The notes beneath the pieces are model-generated. The model did no database searches. It was not told the DNA's origin and saw only the letters and a list, made by a program, of their open reading frames with translations. A stretch of 41,449 nt of DNA from Lysobacter arseniciresistens ZS79 (lineage in GTDB: Bacteria; Pseudomonadota; Gammaproteobacteria; Xanthomonadales; Xanthomonadaceae). The stretch covers positions 1-41,449 of the forward strand of contig NZ_AVPT01000023.1 of assembly GCF_000768335.1 (NCBI RefSeq). The letters run 5' to 3'. Numbering within the stretch: position 1 is the first letter of the stretch; each line of letters opens with the position of its first letter. Positions 33,509-39,711 of the stretch are shown in pieces. A program made the translations under genes and the position numbers.

Positions 33509-33898
33509 TTAATAGGTATCGGGAATGCCGGAATTGTCGGGAGACCATGGGGTGTCAGGGCCCAATGTCTCGCCCAACATCCCAATGAACCCTTGAAGCT
33601 GGGAATGGGTGGTCAGCAAGAACTGTTGGTTTTGCTCGCGCAGTTGCTCACTCATGGCGTCGTTGTCGTCTCGCAACTCAACGCGTAGCCGGTCCATGTC
33701 GCTGCGCATCCGATCGAGCTGCTTCAACAACCGGTCTTCCATTGCCTGCAACAGATCAAGCGATCCGGCACCCTCGTTCTTCTCCTTGACTGCCAACTGC
33801 AGATAGCGGAACAGGGAAATTCCCATGGCATCCGCCCGCGCCTTGGCTTCATCCAAGTCGGCCTTCTCGATATCAAACCCTTTCCGAACTTTCGACAA
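33509..33898 (-). CDS. Ribbon-helix-helix-like DNA-binding protein with coiled coil (relaxosome accessory candidate)
   Basis: 129 residues from a TTG at 33898, with GGAGAC upstream; no ATG or GTG fits. The first 45 residues resemble plasmid mobilisation RHH proteins of the MobC/TraM-like type (KADLDEAKARADAMGISLFR followed by YLQLAV). Then comes a long coiled coil (AMEDRLLKQLDRMRSDMDRL to EQNQQFL). Proteins of this shape bind oriT and help the relaxase or coupling protein; others are phage or plasmid regulators. It is divergent from the HNH gene at 34429, and the 530-base intergenic region between them is a reasonable oriT location. An inverted repeat (33911-33937) directly upstream may be its own operator. 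Confidence 0.65.
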   Translation of the reverse strand: MSKVRKGFDIEKADLDEAKARADAMGISLFRYLQLAVKEKNEGAGSLDLLQAMEDRLLKQLDRMRSDMDRLRVELRDDNDAMSEQLREQNQQFLLTTHSQLQGFIGMLGETLGPDTPWSPDNSGIPDTY

Positions 33899-34428
33899 AA
33901 TTCTGTCTCCGTTATCTCGATCCCTTTCAGAGATAACCGGGAACTAGGCGAGCGCAAGGGGGCCCGAGCTGTTTCCCCTGGAAAACATGCGTATATGAAT
34001 GATTTAGGACCCGAATGCGGGCACGTCGCGCGGACACGTTCCAAACACCGCATGTTTCCTTGCTTTGGACACAACAAGGGGCCCGACAAGGGCCCGTGCT
34101 CTACACCACCAACGGTGCGTGTTGTGTATGCCCCACCCCCTCGCCGCCCCCAGCTGCTGTTCGCTTGGAAGGACGAGGAAACTCAAAGGGGCAAAGTTCT
34201 GCTTTTCGCTCTGCCGATGGCCCTCTTGCCCACAGCCAGGTTCCTGCTTTACTGGAACCAAGGCCAAGGGCAAGCCCGCTTTTGAACTTCGCAAGCTCCC
34301 CTGTGCTCCACCACGGCTCGTCCGCTTTGCTCTTCCGCACTTGCCACTTGCACCACTGCCCTAGCTCCACCAGCTCCACTTCGTCTCACCAGCTCGGCCC
34401 ACTCGTCTCAACCCAACAAGAGGAACCA
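33899..34428. other. Long intergenic region between divergent genes; candidate oriT/regulatory region
   Basis: 530 bases with no convincing gene. It contains CTTGCGCTC (33958-33950, minus strand), and 12 bases after its TTGCGC an inverted repeat with arms GTTATCTC (33911-33918) and GAGATAAC (33930-33937) around 11 bases. GGTTATCTCTGAAAGG here resembles GGTTATCTGAAAGG at 15698-15711. Further right, GGGCCC-GACAA-GGGCCC (34079-34095) can fold, and a pyrimidine-rich stretch (34360-34415) with repeated CCAGCTC precedes the TTG start at 34429. Location beside an RHH-type gene is typical of oriT, but no nic site is recognised. Confidence 0.4.
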
Positions 34429-35526
34429 TTGGACAGTTTTCAAGCCACCCCCGCACTTCCCGAAGTCGCCCTGACCCCACTTGTCCTGCAAGCCTTGGCT
34501 GCTGCTGACCGCGCCGTTCGCGTTCACCACGAACCCTGGCAGCGGGCAACTTTGCATTCATCGGTTAGAACCTCGTGTGCCTACTGCGCGAAGGATTTGA
34601 CCGGCGCGAAGTCCAGGGAAGCAATGCTGTCCTACCTTGTTCCGGTTCATCTGGGTGGCCCAGCGATTGAGGCGAACCGGGTGCTGGCCTGCGCGTCATG
34701 CGCGATATCAAAGTTTCATAGCGACCTGGTGGCCTGGCCTCGATTGTCCGAAATTCCAGACGGAAACCGGGCTGCCCTGCTGACCATGCGCACGAAGATG
34801 TTGTTCATGGCAAGCAATCATCTGACCCCTCACGGTCGGTTCTCCGCCAAGAAGAAGGTGCTTGATCACTTGGCAAACAGGTTCAGCAATCCTCGCTTTC
34901 GCGTCTTTGCGTTCGCCTCTGGTGATAACGCATGGATAGGCTGGCGCATCCGAAATGGAGAACAACTGGACAAGCAAGGTCCCGCTGGCTTACTTCGTTG
35001 GACCTTCCAAGGCGAGCCCGTGGGCAATATCAAGGTGGCATGTTTCAAGCTCCCCGCCTCCCGCTTCCTCGATGCAATCTGGGCCCTCATCGAACATCAC
35101 GGCCTGGTCATTCCTCTACATATCGACAACCTGCCACCTCCCAATCTTGACCCCGATGACTGGCGCCACTGTTGGGTTCGCCGCTTCCAAAAGGTCAACG
35201 ATCTGGCCCGCCGCCACTCCCGCAGATATCGGGATATCGCCCCGTCCCCACCTGTCGTCCTCTCTGAAAATTCCCAGGCGGTCTGGAAGCGCAAGCGCCT
35301 GGCTAGGAAGAAAGAAGAAGAAGCCGCGCGCATGGATGAGCTACGCAAGGAGAACTTGTGGCGCGAATATGAGATGGCTTGGGAGGCCTACCGGGAGCTG
35401 GTGAAGGTCCGCAAGACCCAGGACCCGCCGCTCATCCCGATTGATTACATGCGTGAGCGTTCCAGGGAAGTCATGGAGTTGAAGGCCCAGGCGTTGGGCA
35501 TTGAACGGCCTAATAGATCAGCGTGA
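34429..35526 (+). CDS. HNH-like zinc-binding protein
   Basis: 365 residues from a TTG at 34429, preceded by AAGAGGAACCA; the open frame extends 414 bases upstream, but that part has no domain and no ribosome site. The N-terminal domain has C50-x2-C53 (CAYCAKDL), then SYLVPVHLGGPAIEANRVLA with H74, then CASC (C88, C91), the order of an HNH endonuclease with a zinc-binding core. The typical central histidine and asparagine are present (VHLGG, EANR). The remaining 270 residues are of unknown fold, ending in a basic helical stretch (WKRKRLARKKEEEAARMDEL). It overlaps the convergent gene at 35518-36030 by 9 bases. Function as a nuclease is likely but unproven. Confidence 0.72.
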   Translation: MDSFQATPALPEVALTPLVLQALAAADRAVRVHHEPWQRATLHSSVRTSCAYCAKDLTGAKSREAMLSYLVPVHLGGPAIEANRVLACASCAISKFHSDLVAWPRLSEIPDGNRAALLTMRTKMLFMASNHLTPHGRFSAKKKVLDHLANRFSNPRFRVFAFASGDNAWIGWRIRNGEQLDKQGPAGLLRWTFQGEPVGNIKVACFKLPASRFLDAIWALIEHHGLVIPLHIDNLPPPNLDPDDWRHCWVRRFQKVNDLARRHSRRYRDIAPSPPVVLSENSQAVWKRKRLARKKEEEAARMDELRKENLWREYEMAWEAYRELVKVRKTQDPPLIPIDYMRERSREVMELKAQALGIERPNRSA

Positions 35527-36030
35527 GCGCCCCGCGGCCTCGCTAATCTGCCGGCGCAAGTGCTTGCGCTCTTCGGCTCGATCGTCAGTTGCCGGCTCGA
35601 TGTGCAACCTCGCTCCCTCTCTCTTCAAGACCATAGCTGCATAGTCAGCCAGGGCCACAAGCGTGGTGGTGATCATCACTTCATCATCCCCATCGACCCC
35701 GAACAGATCCCGCAGGTTGTCTCTCACCTTCGGCGGAATAGTGATGACAGCGCGGTGTGCCCGCTCGTTGTCCAGGTTCCGATAGTCATGAAGCAACGCT
35801 CGCTTGCCCATTGAAAGCAAGACGGTTCGCCCGTCGCGCTCAAAGGGCTCCCGGCTCTCATCGAAGTCAAAGAAGCTCGCCCGCGTGGAGCAATCGCCCG
35901 CGGCACATAGCAAGTCGGGGTCGACGTCACTGCGGTCCAAGGGTTCACCGCTACTCAATCGGTGCGGATGAACTCGGGCGACGGCTCGGCTTAAATCAAA
36001 CTGGCCAGCGTTGGATTTCTTCATGGTCAT
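35518..36030 (-). CDS. Partner of the ParA-like ATPase (ParB-position protein), unknown family
   Basis: 170 residues from the ATG at 36030, with GGAGACCAGCT upstream. The ATG overlaps the ParA-like stop in an ATGA. The sequence has no recognised ParB or CopG signature; it contains NERAHRAVITIPPKVRDNLR, which could be a beta-strand and helix of a ribbon-helix-helix or AbrB-like DNA-binding fold, then LADYAAMVLKREGARLHIEP and a basic C-terminus. Two-gene parA-parB cassettes often encode a small unrelated DNA-binding protein as the second gene, so this is the likely centromere-binding partner. That role is inferred from position. Confidence 0.7.
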   Translation of the reverse strand: MTMKKSNAGQFDLSRAVARVHPHRLSSGEPLDRSDVDPDLLCAAGDCSTRASFFDFDESREPFERDGRTVLLSMGKRALLHDYRNLDNERAHRAVITIPPKVRDNLRDLFGVDGDDEVMITTTLVALADYAAMVLKREGARLHIEPATDDRAEERKHLRRQISEAAGRSR

Positions 36031-36611
36031 AGCTGGTCTCCGGTGGGTTTCGTGGACTGTTCGATGGCACAAGCCAGGCGCTCGATATCGTTCCTGGCCG
36101 CCTTCAAGTAGGGGCCAGTCATCTCAAACAGGGTCTTGCCCTGGGCGTAGTAGCTGGCGAATGCGGCGCGCTCTGGGAAGATGACAGCGTTGTGCAGGTG
36201 CTTGTTTTCCAATCGGGCGCGGTGCTCGGCGCGTTTAGGGTTGAACCGGTTGGCAACGACAACATGGGGCAAGCCCCGCTCTTCGATGAGCTGCATGGTT
36301 CGCAGGAAGACCACGAAGGACACGCCATCGAGCAAGGTGGGCACCACGTATAGATCCGCCTCTGGCAGCAAGCCATTGGCTGGCAAGCTGGGCGGCATGT
36401 CGATCAGCTCGATATCAAACCCGCGGGACCTGCCGCAGCCAACGGTGAAGGGTTTTTCGCCAGGTAGTGCAGACCATGCGAGCGCGGAACCTTGGGGATC
36501 TCGATCACACACAAGGACGCGTGCATCAGACTGGGCGTAGAAGCCAGCCAGGTTCAAACAGGTAGTCGTGCGGCCACTGCCGCCTTTTGCGTTGTAGATG
36601 CATAAGCGCAT
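36027..36611 (-). CDS. ParA/MinD-family ATPase with altered P-loop (GRT instead of GKT)
   Basis: 194 residues. The N-terminus reads MRLCIYNAKGGSGRTTTCLN: the deviant Walker A of ParA proteins, with the signature lysine K9 kept but the P-loop lysine replaced by arginine (R14; codon CGC). Walker A-prime is VLVCDRDPQGSALAW, and Walker B is FDIELIDMPP. ParA proteins drive partition of plasmids or ICEs on the nucleoid. The length, about 195-215, matches small type Ib ParA. It starts 17 bases downstream of palindrome site 5 with an AGAGGGAAG ribosome site, and overlaps the next gene by ATGA. ATP binding with Arg at this position would be unusual, so the protein may bind nucleotide differently or not hydrolyse it. 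Confidence 0.85.
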   Translation of the reverse strand: MRLCIYNAKGGSGRTTTCLNLAGFYAQSDARVLVCDRDPQGSALAWSALPGEKPFTVGCGRSRGFDIELIDMPPSLPANGLLPEADLYVVPTLLDGVSFVVFLRTMQLIEERGLPHVVVANRFNPKRAEHRARLENKHLHNAVIFPERAAFASYYAQGKTLFEMTGPYLKAARNDIERLACAIEQSTKPTGDQL

Positions 36612-36627
36612 GTCTTCCCTCTTGGAA

Positions 36628-36677
36628 TGGATATGTGTGTATACCCATCATCAAAAGGCAATCTTCAACCTGCGCAA
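36628..36677 (-). promoter_or_regulatory. Promoter and operator of the parA pair (palindrome site 5)
   Basis: On the minus strand TTGCGC (36677-36672), 12 bases, GCCTTTTGATG, then the palindrome (36647-36628), here with one changed base in one arm (TGGATA for TGGGTA on the plus strand). The ribosome site of parA follows directly. The layout matches the ATPase and adhesin promoters. Confidence 0.58.
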
Positions 36678-36702
36678 GTGTTCCTAGGCTGACAGATCCA
36701 AT

Positions 36703-37530
36703 TTAAGCAGCAACTCCGAAATACTCGTCCAGCTCTTCCATGCTCGACTCATAGTCCTTCATGCTATTCGCGTAGGCTTCCTTGATCCGCTCACTACGCT
36801 TGTCCACCATCTGGTTCTCAGAGCGATGGTTCACCACCGGCTCGGCCACCTGGCTTGAAAAGTAGTCAGTCAACGCTGGCGGCATGTTGCCTCGGCAGAT
36901 TTCTGAAACGGTCTTGCCCGGATCCACTTCCACCCAGTGCCCTGCACGGTTGGCTACCTTCCGGCCTGCCGCGCGGCACGGGTTCGCGCCTGCTTCCAGC
37001 AAGTCCCGGATCATCTCGTTGAACTGGGCCCGGTGCTCCTTGTGAAGCACATAGTTGCCGCAGGCCACATGCAAAGCAGTGATGCCCATGCAGCTGACCA
37101 GCCCGTCATCGACATAGGTCTTGCGCGAGCGACCCAGCAAGCTGCAAGCCTCTTCCCTTTCCTCGCCGCGCCGGCTCGCAATAGCCGTATCCAGCCGCGC
37201 CGCAAGCTCGTCTTGTTCCTTGTCGATCAGCTTGGCTTGCCAGGCGATCGCTTCCCGCAGTTGCTCGGGGTTGGCCGTCTGCACCGCTTCGATGAGCCGG
37301 TTGACGATCTTCCCAACGCGCTCCTGGTCGGCCATCTTCCCAACTTGCTTCAAGGCCGCTTTCACCACATCGTTCTTGTTGGCTTGGATCTCGCGCCGAA
37401 TGGTGAGGTCGATGAGCTTGCGGTTGGAAGACTTGATGGCTTCGGCAAGCGTATGAGCCACCGAGTAGGCCTGCACACTGCGCATGCCGGCTTGTTCAAG
37501 GATTGTCTGGTAGTTGTTAGCAGAATTCAT
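36703..37530 (-). CDS. Ankyrin-motif helical protein, last gene of the small-protein operon
   Basis: 275 residues; GAGGAACCT precedes the ATG. It has no signal or membrane segment. The first 130 residues are helical and charged (AHTLAEAIKSSNRKLIDLTI, LIEAVQTANPEQLREAIAWQ). The middle has ankyrin-like repeats (MGITALHVACGNYVLHKEHR, NEMIRDLLEAGANPC). The C-terminus is acidic and helical (SMKDYESSMEELDEYF). It follows five small genes with tight spacing, so it is the end of an operon. It shares the ankyrin type, but no close sequence, with the protein at 24509-25360. Function unknown; a cytoplasmic partner of the small membrane proteins is one possibility. Confidence 0.75.
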   Translation of the reverse strand: MNSANNYQTILEQAGMRSVQAYSVAHTLAEAIKSSNRKLIDLTIRREIQANKNDVVKAALKQVGKMADQERVGKIVNRLIEAVQTANPEQLREAIAWQAKLIDKEQDELAARLDTAIASRRGEEREEACSLLGRSRKTYVDDGLVSCMGITALHVACGNYVLHKEHRAQFNEMIRDLLEAGANPCRAAGRKVANRAGHWVEVDPGKTVSEICRGNMPPALTDYFSSQVAEPVVNHRSENQMVDKRSERIKEAYANSMKDYESSMEELDEYFGVAA

Positions 37531-37543
37531 AGGTTCCTCGTAA

Positions 37544-37645
37544 TCAGGGGGAGAATTGGATAACCAAGATCAAACCGATCGCCAAGATGCAATTGGCAAG
37601 CGTTGACTGGTGCAAGCGGATGTAGAGGTTTTCCAAGGTCTTCAA
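37544..37645 (-). CDS. Very small membrane protein (33 residues)
   Basis: It starts at a TTG at 37645 that overlaps the upstream stop codon as TTGA, with GAGGTGG as ribosome site, and ends at 37544. After a short amphipathic start (KTLENLYIRLHQSTL) comes one hydrophobic helix (ANCILAIGLILVIQF). The overlap and the membrane helix support a real gene; the size makes it uncertain. It lies between the 94-residue gene and the ankyrin gene. Confidence 0.5.
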   Translation of the reverse strand: MKTLENLYIRLHQSTLANCILAIGLILVIQFSP

Positions 37646-37926
37646 TGGACCACCTCATTCTCATTGCGACATTCGGGCTGGCAGAACATGAAGGTCTCGC
37701 CCTCCCGGATCTGAGCCAGCGAGTGTTCCAGGGCATCGCGGATGCAACCGCCGTAGATCAACACTTCATTGCCTCGGCCGGCGCCCAGCGCCCGAATGAC
37801 TTCGGCCACCATGTCGGGACCATTGGGGTTGGCCAGGATCTGTCGTGGATCAACGATGACGGCAAGTTGGCCATTGAATGGGACGACTTGGATTGCGGCG
37901 GGTTGGGTAGTGATCGTGATTTCCAT
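37642..37926 (-). CDS. Small cytoplasmic protein, unknown
   Basis: 94 residues from the ATG at 37926. It has a beta-strand-rich start (ITITTQPAAIQVVPFNGQLA followed by VIVDP), then a helical stretch (DMVAEVIRALGAGRG) and a C-terminus with three cysteines (GGC, FMFCQPEC) that could bind metal or form a disulfide. Its start lies 8 bases after the stop of the two-helix membrane protein, and its stop overlaps the next small gene. No family is recognised. Confidence 0.6.
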   Translation of the reverse strand: MEITITTQPAAIQVVPFNGQLAVIVDPRQILANPNGPDMVAEVIRALGAGRGNEVLIYGGCIRDALEHSLAQIREGETFMFCQPECRNENEVVH

Positions 37927-37934
37927 GTTAAGAC

Positions 37935-38129
37935 TCACTTGGCAAGTGAATTGAGAACGGCATAAGCGAATGGAAGCCATACAACCAGCAAGAACGGCAC
38001 TCCATAAATTGGCTTCACGAATGTTCCTCGCTCCTCCAAATACATGAAGACATATAGTGGAGCCGTCAGGAATAGAACTGCGAGAATGATGGTTAAGCCG
38101 GTAGCTAGGTGATAGATGAACTCATGCAT
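37935..38129 (-). CDS. Small membrane protein with two helices
   Basis: 64 residues; AAGGAGGAAAAACA precedes the ATG, a strong ribosome site. Two hydrophobic helices (YHLATGLTIILAVLFLTAPL and IYGVPFLLVVWLPFAYAVL) flank a short charged loop (EERGTFVKP). It is the third gene of the small-protein operon. No known family is apparent; the shape is like holin-type or toxin-type small proteins, but nothing shows such activity. Confidence 0.65.
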   Translation of the reverse strand: MHEFIYHLATGLTIILAVLFLTAPLYVFMYLEERGTFVKPIYGVPFLLVVWLPFAYAVLNSLAK

Positions 38130-38141
38130 TGTTTTTCCTCC

Positions 38142-38255
38142 TTAAAGAATGTTGCCCAGGATCTCGGCGTAGCTGAAAGCAAACACCACCAAGACCGCGA
38201 TTGCTGCAAGGGACCAGAATGGCCCCGGCGTCTTGTTGTTCTCGATTACGCCCAT
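38142..38255 (-). CDS. Very small single-helix membrane protein (37 residues)
   Basis: Starts at the ATG at 38255, inside the end of the upstream gene (10-base overlap), and stops at 38142. The sequence is polar for 10 residues (GVIENNKTPG), then hydrophobic (PFWSLAAIAVLVVFAFSYA) and ends EILGNIL. It lies 12 bases before the 64-residue membrane protein. Position, overlap and helix support a real gene. Confidence 0.55.
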   Translation of the reverse strand: MGVIENNKTPGPFWSLAAIAVLVVFAFSYAEILGNIL

Positions 38256-38452
38256 GACAGCTGGCCTTCGGCCCGGTGGCGCTTTGCCATCTGCATTTCC
38301 ATGCGGCGTTCCTTGTCGCGCTGCTTGCCGGCCAGGCGGGCGATGCGCTTGTTCTTCGCCAGGGCCCGGGGGCTTTCCAATTCGTCAAGGGTTGGAGCGG
38401 CGAACTGGTTGGAAAACTTGTTGCTGGAATGGTTGTAGGTGTGGGTTTTCAT
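38246..38452 (-). CDS. Small basic protein, first gene of the small-protein operon
   Basis: 68 residues from the ATG at 38452, preceded by AAAGGAAACAACGC. It is strongly basic and probably helical (SPRALAKNKRIARLAGKQRD, KERRMEMQMAKRHRAEGQ), with no membrane segment. It might bind nucleic acid or a partner. The upstream region carries a TTGACA-type promoter in the element layout. No family is recognised. Confidence 0.6.
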   Translation of the reverse strand: MKTHTYNHSSNKFSNQFAAPTLDELESPRALAKNKRIARLAGKQRDKERRMEMQMAKRHRAEGQLSWA

Positions 38453-38508
38453 GCGTTGTTTCCTTTGCGTTGGGGGATTAGGAAATAGGTTTCTTATCTC
38501 CATGTATT

Positions 38509-38567
38509 CATTCAAAGGCAACGTGCAAAGTTGTCAATACTTTTTCAGCAACTATTTTCAAAGTATT
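38509..38567 (-). promoter_or_regulatory. Promoter and inverted repeat of the small-protein operon
   Basis: On the minus strand TTGACA (38537-38532) is followed after 12 bases by GCCTTTGAATG, the same spacing as TTGCGC to GCCTTTT at the other promoters; this shows that TTGCGC occupies the -35 position. No TGGGTA palindrome is present; instead AATACTTT (38536-38543) and AAAGTATT (38560-38567) form a perfect inverted repeat over and upstream of the -35 box. Confidence 0.5.
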
Positions 38568-38598
38568 TGCAACCCCCTTGATATACCCACCCCACAAA

Positions 38599-38629
38599 AG
38601 AAAAAGCCCCGGCATTTCTGCCAGGGCTT
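38599..38629 (-). terminator. Rho-independent terminator after the DUF6573 gene
   Basis: On the minus strand AAGCCCTGGCA-GAAA-TGCCGGGGCTT is followed by TTTCTTTTG. Between the DUF6573 stop (38723) and this hairpin lies a CTTGCGCT box (38698-38691), so a separate short transcript of about 60 bases is possible. Confidence 0.75.
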
Positions 38630-38722
38630 CATGGTTCTCTTTGGTTCTGTCAGCGTTGAATGTTGCCAAAGGCACATTCCAGCGCAAGGCGCAACGCAGA
38701 CAGCACCTATCAGGTATTCAAT

Positions 38723-39118
38723 CTAGTCTTCGCCGATCAACATCAAGGTGCACACGGGCGCCGCATCATCCCCAGGTCCAATGACCATGTGGAACTGCAC
38801 GGGTTTGGCCGCTTCTCCTGCTCCTGCCTTGGGCACCATCAAGACCGGGAACTGCGCCCGGTTACCTTCGGTTTCCCGTGCTGCCTGGAATGCCAGGGTC
38901 AACAGGTCATGCAATCGGCCATCGGTGGACTGCCCCAGCCCCGGCTTGCACTCACTGTCAAACTCGTCCCACTTCACGGTGTTCCACACCCCTTCGGTGC
39001 ATGCAAACGGCACCTTGAAGCCATACTCCTTGGCCTGCTCGGTCAGATCGACCAGGACACCATCGGCAAGCGCCTGGCCGCGGGAGTAGGTGAACACCAC
39101 ATCGTCTTTGTTAAACAT
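38723..39118 (-). CDS. DUF6573 family protein
   Basis: 131 residues, cytoplasmic. It starts FNKDDVVFTYSRGQALADGV and continues VDLTEQAKEYGFKVPFACTE with GVWNTVKWDEF; this pattern (LTE-x-AKE-x-GFK-x-P-x-A-x-T-x-x-VW) is the hallmark of the DUF6573 family found on plasmids and ICEs. A middle helix (DGRLHDLLTLAFQAAR) and a C-terminal beta region (VQFHMVIGPGDDAAPVCTLM) follow. Function is unknown; members are associated with mobile elements and may act in defence evasion or establishment. It is followed by a terminator. Confidence 0.8.
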   Translation of the reverse strand: MFNKDDVVFTYSRGQALADGVLVDLTEQAKEYGFKVPFACTEGVWNTVKWDEFDSECKPGLGQSTDGRLHDLLTLAFQAARETEGNRAQFPVLMVPKAGAGEAAKPVQFHMVIGPGDDAAPVCTLMLIGED

Positions 39119-39136
39119 GTCTTATCTCCCTCGATC

Positions 39137-39478
39137 TCATGAATAGGTTTTGGCAACTTGCCCGGGTCCGTTGTAGTTCTGTCCCATAGCCTTTAATAGT
39201 GATGCAGCATCGTCTGGGGGCAAGTAGTCACCCAAACGTAAATAGTCCTCGTCTCGCAGGCTGTGACTGGTGTTTCTCTCGATGAACTCTCCCCACAATT
39301 CAATTGATACGTCCATTCCATAGGGCAGCACGCCGGCATAGATAAGCCCGGCAACCCGCAGCTTCCTCATGTCTTCTACATGCGCGCCCGTTGGCGGCAT
39401 GACGCTGCAGCTCGTCGGCCCTGTTCTTCGGACAAACCCAGGCGGCACCGGGCTTGCCTTGGTGTTCCGCCGCCTCAT
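39137..39478 (-). CDS. Small protein, unknown
   Basis: 113 residues from the ATG at 39478, which overlaps the upstream stop as ATGA. It has a basic start (RRRNTKASPVPPGFVRRTG), then a mixed region (DMRKLRVAGLIYAGVLPYGM followed by DVSIELWGEFIE) and a polar tail. No signal or membrane helix and no recognised family. It is coupled to the zinc-ribbon-like gene upstream. Confidence 0.6.
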   Translation of the reverse strand: MRRRNTKASPVPPGFVRRTGPTSCSVMPPTGAHVEDMRKLRVAGLIYAGVLPYGMDVSIELWGEFIERNTSHSLRDEDYLRLGDYLPPDDAASLLKAMGQNYNGPGQVAKTYS

Positions 39479-39711
39479 GATTTGGCTCCACAGTCGTGCG
39501 GATGCAGCCAGATCCGTTGACTTGTCCAGGATCCGTAGTTGCCCGTGAAGTCGAACCACCCCACCAACGCCTCCTCGCCCTTGGTGATGAACTCTCCGCA
39601 GCAACGGCACCTGGCCCGGCCGGTGGCAATGCCGGTCTCAAATCCATTGCCCTGCTCGTTCATCCCACCATTTCGGAAGGTCTCGGCCCAATACCTCGTC
39701 AGCATGTTCAT
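39475..39711 (-). CDS. Small zinc-ribbon-like protein
   Basis: 78 residues from the ATG at 39711, with GGAGGAGAGTG upstream. The motif RARCRCCGEFITKGEEALVG then WLHPHDC gives C-x2-C followed by H-x2-C-type ligands, similar to PARP-type or treble-clef zinc fingers. The rest is polar. It is the first gene after a 370-base non-coding leader and is followed with a 4-base overlap by the next gene. Confidence 0.62.
   Translation of the reverse strand: MNMLTRYWAETFRNGGMNEQGNGFETGIATGRARCRCCGEFITKGEEALVGWFDFTGNYGSWTSQRIWLHPHDCGAKS

Noticed and set aside
34015-34428. Upstream extension of the HNH gene frame
   Set aside because: No ribosome site at the ATG, Ser/Pro/Thr-rich low-complexity translation and no domain. 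The TTG at 34429 has AGAGGA at the right distance.
37558-37571. GGATAACCAA as a further GGTTATC operator
   Set aside because: It lies inside the 33-residue coding sequence, encodes part of its membrane helix and has no promoter context; probably chance.
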